This document shows positions 59,280-64,000 of a stretch of DNA of 64,000 nt, one piece after another. The position numbers and the translations under genes were made by a program. Each line of letters starts with the position of its first letter. Within the stretch, counting starts at the first letter, position 1. The notes below the pieces were generated by a model. The model worked only from the letters and a program-made list of their open reading frames with translations, was not told the DNA's origin and ran no database searches. The DNA comes from an uncultured Duncaniella sp. GTDB taxonomy: Bacteria; Bacteroidota; Bacteroidia; Bacteroidales; Muribaculaceae. The DNA is taken from contig CATWQI010000005.1 in NCBI GenBank assembly GCA_958352885.1, forward strand, positions 124,001-188,000. Reading direction: 5' to 3'.

Positions 59280-60683
59280 ATGAGAAGGGGATTTTGTTTA
59301 CTTTGTTTTGTCTGCGCTGTCATTTTGATTGCAGGCATCACATCTTCATGTGGCGGCTCCGGAAAGGAGTCTGCCGGAAAGTCAACCGGGACATCGGTAT
59401 CCGGTCATAAGTTTCCTGACACACTCAGGGTGGCTACGCTTTATAGCCCTGAGGCGTATTTCATATACCGAGGTCAGGAGATGGGTTATGATTATGAACT
59501 TCTGACAGCTTTGGCTGTCGACAAGGAGCTTGCACTGAAACTCGAAGTTGCCACCTCGCTGTCAAAAGCCATTGAGATGCTTGACTCCGGGAAAGTCGAC
59601 CTGATAGCATATCCTGTCCCTGTCACGGCAGAGAACAAAGAGAGAGTCACACCCTGCGGACCTGAAACAGTAACAACGCAGGTTCTTGTCCAGCCTAAAA
59701 AAGGTGAGACTGAGCTCATAACCGATGTGACCGACCTTGTTGGTAAAGATGTATATGTCGAGGCAGATTCCAAGTACGAGGCACGTATTCGTAACCTTAA
59801 CCAGGAAATCGGAGGAGGTATAAATATCCATACCGTAGACAAGGACACTATGATAACGGAGGATTTGATTGCAATGGTAAGCAACGGCACATTACCTCTT
59901 ACCGTAGTTGACAGTGACATAGCAAAGATCAACAAGACATATTATAACGATCTTGACATATCCCTGCCCTTAAGTTTTGAGCAGCGCTCCGCATGGGCGG
60001 TTGCGCCCGACAAAGCGTGGCTTGGCGACAGTATAAACGCATGGCTTAACAGCGACAAGCCCCGGAGCGAACAGGCACAGTTGCTCAAACGTTATTTCGA
60101 AATAAGTAAAAACGAGAACGGCGGCAGTTTTTTCAACCCGTCCAATCGCACAGTTTCTCCCCATGATGACCTCTTCAAGAAATATGCGGCAGATTACGAT
60201 TGGGACTGGATGCTATTGGCATCACAGGCGTATGTGGAAAGTAAATTTGACTCTACGGCTGTATCATGGGCAGGGGCAAGAGGGCTGATGCAGATTATGC
60301 CTCGTACAGCCAAAGGATACGGACAGACTGCTAAGAGCGTGATGAAGAAGGAAGTCGCCGTGGAGACCGCCCTGAAATTCATTCGTGACCTCGATAAACA
60401 ATTGAAAAGCAAGGTTCCGGACAGTATTGAACGTAAGAAATTTGTTCTCGCAGCCTACAACACAGGTATCGGACATGTATATGACGCCATTGCACTTGCC
60501 AAGAAATATGGGCTCGACCCTCAGAAATGGGACAACAATGTCGCAAAGGCGATATTATGGAAATCAAACCCAAAGTACTACAAGGACCCGGTGGTGAGAT
60601 TTGGATATTCGAGAGGACGAGAGACATATGATTATGTCAACCGCATATATGCTTATTACAACAAAGCCAAGACTTTGGTCTGA
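59280..60683 (+). CDS. MltF-like membrane-bound lytic murein transglycosylase
   Basis: A 467-residue lipoprotein (lipobox TSSC, Cys24). The N-terminal half is a solute-binding-protein fold (about 45-275, LRVATLYSPEAYFIYRGQEM, YDYELLTALAVDKEL). The C-terminal half is an SLT lysozyme-like domain (about 300-455). It has the catalytic Glu in AYVESKFDSTAVSWAGARG, the LMQIMPRTAKGYG motif, and AAYNTGIGHVYDA. It would cleave peptidoglycan strands, with the first domain regulating it. DUF3332 and VanZ-like genes follow. Confidence 0.92.
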   Translation: MRRGFCLLCFVCAVILIAGITSSCGGSGKESAGKSTGTSVSGHKFPDTLRVATLYSPEAYFIYRGQEMGYDYELLTALAVDKELALKLEVATSLSKAIEMLDSGKVDLIAYPVPVTAENKERVTPCGPETVTTQVLVQPKKGETELITDVTDLVGKDVYVEADSKYEARIRNLNQEIGGGINIHTVDKDTMITEDLIAMVSNGTLPLTVVDSDIAKINKTYYNDLDISLPLSFEQRSAWAVAPDKAWLGDSINAWLNSDKPRSEQAQLLKRYFEISKNENGGSFFNPSNRTVSPHDDLFKKYAADYDWDWMLLASQAYVESKFDSTAVSWAGARGLMQIMPRTAKGYGQTAKSVMKKEVAVETALKFIRDLDKQLKSKVPDSIERKKFVLAAYNTGIGHVYDAIALAKKYGLDPQKWDNNVAKAILWKSNPKYYKDPVVRFGYSRGRETYDYVNRIYAYYNKAKTLV

Positions 60684-60735
60684 AAGAAATATTTTTAATT
60701 CAACTATTTATTAATTTAAATTTAAGGTTTCAGTA

Positions 60736-61287
60736 ATGAAAAAGCGCTTTTTACCCGTTGCACTCATTGTGGCTATCGCCACTTCAATGATGACTTCATC
60801 CTGTATTGGTAGCTTCGCTCTCTTCAACAAACTTCTCGCTTGGAACAATCAGGTAAGCAACAAGTTTGTGAATGAAGTTGTATTCATCGCATTCTGGATT
60901 CTGCCCGTATATGAGGTGTCGGCCCTCGCGGACATTCTCGTTATCAACACCATCGAGTTCTGGAGCGGTTCTAATCCGGTAGCATGCGGCAAGAAAGTAA
61001 TCGACGGGAAGGACGGCAAGTACATCGTTGAATGTGACGGCAAGGGTTACACTATCACTTCCGAAAATGACAAATCAGTAGTCCGCTTTAACTTTGACGA
61101 GGAAGAGCAGGCATGGAGCGTGGTACTTCCTGACGGCGAGAGCTACGAATTCATGACCTTCATTGATGAGAATCATGTGTCAATGCCTGCTGCTGACGGC
61201 ACCCGCCAGACAGTTGAATTGTCAGCCGAGGGACTTCTCGCCTACAAGGCTATGGCAAGCCAGTCACTCTGGGCTCTGAATAAATAA
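60736..61287 (+). CDS. DUF3332 family lipoprotein
   Basis: A 183-residue predicted lipoprotein (lipobox TSSC, Cys23) whose mature start CIGSFALFNKLLAWNNQVSN and NEVVFIAFWILPVYEVSAL are the DUF3332 signature. The rest is a beta-rich domain (YIVECDGKGYTITSENDKS). The function is unknown. The gene follows the transglycosylase by 52 bases. Confidence 0.88.
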   Translation: MKKRFLPVALIVAIATSMMTSSCIGSFALFNKLLAWNNQVSNKFVNEVVFIAFWILPVYEVSALADILVINTIEFWSGSNPVACGKKVIDGKDGKYIVECDGKGYTITSENDKSVVRFNFDEEEQAWSVVLPDGESYEFMTFIDENHVSMPAADGTRQTVELSAEGLLAYKAMASQSLWALNK

Positions 61288-61334
61288 ACCGATTTTTGGG
61301 ATTAGGCAATCAAAACGCATTTTTTAAGAAACAG

Positions 61335-61739
61335 ATGAAGCGTTTATTGTTTTTCCCTGGATATCAGCTGACAGCCGCAGTTGTCATCGTGATATTATAC
61401 CTTACCCTCCTTCCCCAACCTCTCGGGGAGGAGGATTTCCCTTTATTCGATGGCGCTGACAAGGTAGTCCATTTCCTTATGTTTGGAGGGCTGACCGGAA
61501 CTTTCATATTTGACAGATGGCGCCTCTGCAAAACTCTGTCTATTCGTGGGGCATTGCTGACAGCTTTGTGTTCCGCTCTGTTAGGCGGAATTATTGAGTG
61601 GCTCCAACACGCTATGAACCTTGGACGTACCGGCAACGATATCTACGATGCACTTGCAAATACGCTTGGGGCATTTACCGCCGTACCAATATGCGTATGG
61701 CTACATTGGGTCCACATCGTAGTAAAGAATCGCACCTGA
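61335..61739 (+). CDS. VanZ-like small membrane protein
   Basis: A 134-residue membrane protein with about four helices, ending KNRT. It has the VanZ-like features DKVVHFLMFGGLTGTFIF, GGIIEWLQHAMNLGRTGNDI and DALANTLGAF. I chose the ATG at 61335 over an upstream TTG (61296). VanZ homologues affect teicoplanin sensitivity in Gram-positives, but the role in Bacteroidota is unknown. Its 3' end overlaps priA on the opposite strand by 39 bases. Confidence 0.82.
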   Translation: MKRLLFFPGYQLTAAVVIVILYLTLLPQPLGEEDFPLFDGADKVVHFLMFGGLTGTFIFDRWRLCKTLSIRGALLTALCSALLGGIIEWLQHAMNLGRTGNDIYDALANTLGAFTAVPICVWLHWVHIVVKNRT

Positions 61740-64000
61740 CATCCGTTTCTGATTCACCATCTCTATTTGTATTGTCCGAAGCAGTTCCTTCACCTTAGAG
61801 ATAGAGGCATTTGTCTCTATCTTTAACATTATACGGCGGATATAAAGAGTCTGGACACGAGCCACATATGGCTCGTCCGGTCCGCTGACACGGTTCCCGA
61901 ACAGGGCTCTGAGCCTTGATGCGAACTCAAAGGCCATAGCAGATACGGCAGCCGCATCCTTATGCTTGATGTAGACATACACCACTCTGACAAATGGAGG
62001 ATAGTTATATTTGCTTCGCTCGGTAATCTCATTCTCATAGAAACCTTCATAGTCATGCGCCAGAAGATACGGGAAGATAGGATGGGACGGATTATAGGTC
62101 TGAATGGTGACTTTCCCATCATCTCTACGCCTGCCCGCCCTTCCGGCAACCTGCTCAAGCATATTGAATGCTCGCTCCGAAGCCCTGAAGTCAGGGAAAT
62201 TTATCAATGTGTCAGCGTTAATCACCCCTACTGTGCTCACGTTGTCAAAGTCAAGGCCTTTGCTAACCATCTGCGTACCTACAAGAATCTGGGCCCTTCC
62301 CTTCGAAAAATCATCTATGATATTGTCATAACTATCCTTGCTGCGGGTTGAGTCCAAATCCATTCGGAGGATTTTTGCATCTGGAAAGATAGACTCTACC
62401 TCCTCCTCAACTCTCTCTGTTCCATAGCCAAGCACCTCAATACCCGGCTCTTTGCATGCCGGACACACCTCAGGCACTGAGTACGGCGTGCCGCAATAGT
62501 GACATATAAGTTTGTCAGAATGGCGGTGATATGTCAGCGACACATCGCAGTTCTGACACTTGGGCACATATCCACAAAGCTTACAACGTGCTATCGGCGC
62601 ATATCCCCGGCGATTAAGAAACAATATTGCCTGCCCTCCTGCGCTCAACGATTCATTAACAAGGCGGCGAGTGTGCAGTGAAAATATCCCCTGCACTTCC
62701 CCTTTCTTCCTAGCGACAGACATATCCACAATCTCTATTTGCGGGAGTTTCGCACCTTCGTACCTTTCAGTCAGTGACACAAGCCCGAATCTACCTGATT
62801 TAGCTTTATAATATGTCTCTATGGCAGGAGTCGCACTCCCGAGCAATGTCTTTGCTCCATGCATACCTGCAAGTACTATTGCGGCGTCTCTGGCATTGTA
62901 TCTTGGTGCAGGGTCTTGCTGCTTGTATGCCTGCTCATGCTCCTCATCCACAATGACAAGCCCGAGAGAAGAAAACGGTAAAAAAACTGACGACCTCGCA
63001 CCTATCACAACGCATGGCTCAGATGAATCCAAAAGTTTTTTCCATATATCAACCCTCTCGTTGTCTGAAAATTTTGAATGGTAAATCACCACCTTTTCAC
63101 CGAAAACTCTCTGTAACCTTCCCGTAAGCTGGGTTGTAAGAGCTATCTCCGGAACTAAATACAGAGCCTGCCTGCGCTGTTTCAGCACATAATCTATCAG
63201 GTGGATATACAGCTCTGTCTTACCGCTAGATGTCACTCCGCGGAGCAATGTTATGTCATGTTCAAGCCATGACTTGTGTATCTCTACAAGAGCCTCATTC
63301 TGCTTAGGAGTAAGTTTCGGAAGCTCCCCCTTGACAAGTCCAGAGTATGCGAATCGGCTTATTTCCTTCTTATAAATATCTATAATCCCCTTCTTTGCCA
63401 TTGAGGAAAGCACGGTCGAAGTTACCCCTGATTTTTCCATCAGTTCCGTACGTGTAACTTCAGTCAGTTCATCCTGTCCCAGACGCATAAAACCTGAGAG
63501 TTCTATCAGAGCAAGCAATGCCATTTCTTGTTTAGAACCGTTTCGCACGGAGTCAAACGCAAGATGCAGACTGTCATTGTCCCCCTTTTCTGCAGTAAGC
63601 CGGACATAAATCTCCTTACGCGAGTGATAGCGTTCCACCAGATTCTCAGATATTGCCACGGCTTCTTTATCAAGAAGGGAATTGACTACCGAAGTGATAT
63701 TCGCAAAGCCTGTTTTCTTTTTCAATGACTCTACCGATGTCTTTTTATCGCCTGACAGAAGAGCCTCCATTACAATCGTTTCACGTTCAGTCAGTCTATT
63801 GTCCTCGCTCTCCTCAAAATCAGCGACAACAGAAATAAATGTCTCGCTTTCTATTTTCAATCCTGCCGGGATTGCAGCCTTAAACACTTCTCCGGGCGTA
63901 CACAAATAATAATCCGCAAGCCATTTCCAAAACTTAAGCTGAGGATGCCTGATTATAGGTTTTGTATCAATCGTCATAGCTATCTCCTTCACTTCGTAGC
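61701..64000 (-). CDS. priA: Primosomal replication protein N' (PriA helicase), N-terminus missing
   Basis: Replication-restart helicase. The frame is open to the right window edge, so about the first 100 residues (the 3'-end-binding domain) are outside; the visible part begins in the PriA linker region (HPQLKFWKWLADYYLCTPGEV). Helicase motifs are complete: Walker A GVTSSGKTELY, Walker B VDEEHEQAYKQ, and GSATPAIETYY. The zinc-binding insert has CKLCGYVPKCQNCD and ICHYCGTPYSVPEVCPACK. Motifs V/VI include LVGTQMVSKGLDFDNV and QVAGRAGRRRDDG. The 3' end overlaps the convergent VanZ-like gene. Confidence 0.95.
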   Translation of the reverse strand, partial: YEVKEIAMTIDTKPIIRHPQLKFWKWLADYYLCTPGEVFKAAIPAGLKIESETFISVVADFEESEDNRLTERETIVMEALLSGDKKTSVESLKKKTGFANITSVVNSLLDKEAVAISENLVERYHSRKEIYVRLTAEKGDNDSLHLAFDSVRNGSKQEMALLALIELSGFMRLGQDELTEVTRTELMEKSGVTSTVLSSMAKKGIIDIYKKEISRFAYSGLVKGELPKLTPKQNEALVEIHKSWLEHDITLLRGVTSSGKTELYIHLIDYVLKQRRQALYLVPEIALTTQLTGRLQRVFGEKVVIYHSKFSDNERVDIWKKLLDSSEPCVVIGARSSVFLPFSSLGLVIVDEEHEQAYKQQDPAPRYNARDAAIVLAGMHGAKTLLGSATPAIETYYKAKSGRFGLVSLTERYEGAKLPQIEIVDMSVARKKGEVQGIFSLHTRRLVNESLSAGGQAILFLNRRGYAPIARCKLCGYVPKCQNCDVSLTYHRHSDKLICHYCGTPYSVPEVCPACKEPGIEVLGYGTERVEEEVESIFPDAKILRMDLDSTRSKDSYDNIIDDFSKGRAQILVGTQMVSKGLDFDNVSTVGVINADTLINFPDFRASERAFNMLEQVAGRAGRRRDDGKVTIQTYNPSHPIFPYLLAHDYEGFYENEITERSKYNYPPFVRVVYVYIKHKDAAAVSAMAFEFASRLRALFGNRVSGPDEPYVARVQTLYIRRIMLKIETNASISKVKELLRTIQIEMVNQKRMSGAILYYDVDPM

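Noticed and set aside
61296..61334. Upstream TTG start for the VanZ-like protein
   Set aside because: The extra 13 residues are not membrane-like, and the ATG at 61335 gives a normal N-terminal helix start.

Overview
The window is a gene-dense chromosomal stretch from a member of the Bacteroidota, almost certainly a Bacteroidales and possibly Muribaculaceae-like; the family-level call is a guess. Three observations support this. First, promoters follow the Bacteroidetes pattern (TAnnTTTG near -7, sometimes a TTTG-like -33), and Shine-Dalgarno sequences are nearly absent. Second, there is a complete Bat (Bacteroides aerotolerance) operon. Third, typical Bacteroidota families occur: DUF4290, DUF3108, a PepSY-like periplasmic protein, HU-LysM, a giant TamB and a DUF4369/TlpA-like lipoprotein. 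I saw no rRNA, tRNA, insertion sequence, prophage or CRISPR array. The content is core housekeeping plus envelope biology rather than a mobile island.

Layout. 1-4.1 kb (minus): lipoate ligase followed by the glycine cleavage system (gcvT, gcvH, gcvPA, start of gcvPB) under one clear promoter. 4.4-5.9 kb (plus): a small protein and rmuC. 5.9-9.2 kb (minus): tilS, an HMA-AraC regulator and an HMA-fused metal permease. 9.4-11.7 kb (minus): PepSY-like protein and umuDC. 11.8-22.4 kb (plus): mutS2 (divergent from umuDC), class I fumarase, an orphan histidine kinase with prmC-recX-comF, a barrel-only BamA-family protein and a phosphoethanolamine transferase. 22.4-33.0 kb (mostly minus): tamB, a CxxC-less TlpA-like lipoprotein, a nucleotidase, DUF3108 protein, thymidine kinase and a lipoprotein; a Cys-rich Spy-like gene runs the other way. 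33.2-41.2 kb: short ssb, a tripartite RND efflux operon, then tetR-fabG. 41.3-47.6 kb (plus): DUF4290-rimM-acidic protein-OmpA-like, proS, a glycosyltransferase, HU and HU-TM-LysM. 47.9-56.2 kb (plus): moxR-DUF58-bat operon. 56.5-61.7 kb (plus): HTH protein, DUF2007-Usp protein, purM, MltF-like transglycosylase, DUF3332 lipoprotein, VanZ-like protein. 61.7-64.0 kb (minus): priA, cut by the window end.

Themes. Several neighbouring genes serve the same process: lipoylation with glycine cleavage, translesion synthesis with MutS2, and envelope assembly or modification (BamA-like, PEA transferase, TamB). The most intriguing locus is the HU plus HU-transmembrane-LysM pair, whose architecture suggests a direct physical link between nucleoid and peptidoglycan. 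Other points worth a second look are the HMA-AraC/HMA-permease metal circuit, three starts where the promoter -7 element lies almost on the start codon (leaderless mRNAs), a TlpA-like protein with no redox cysteines, and a palindrome upstream of the RND operon that could be the TetR operator.
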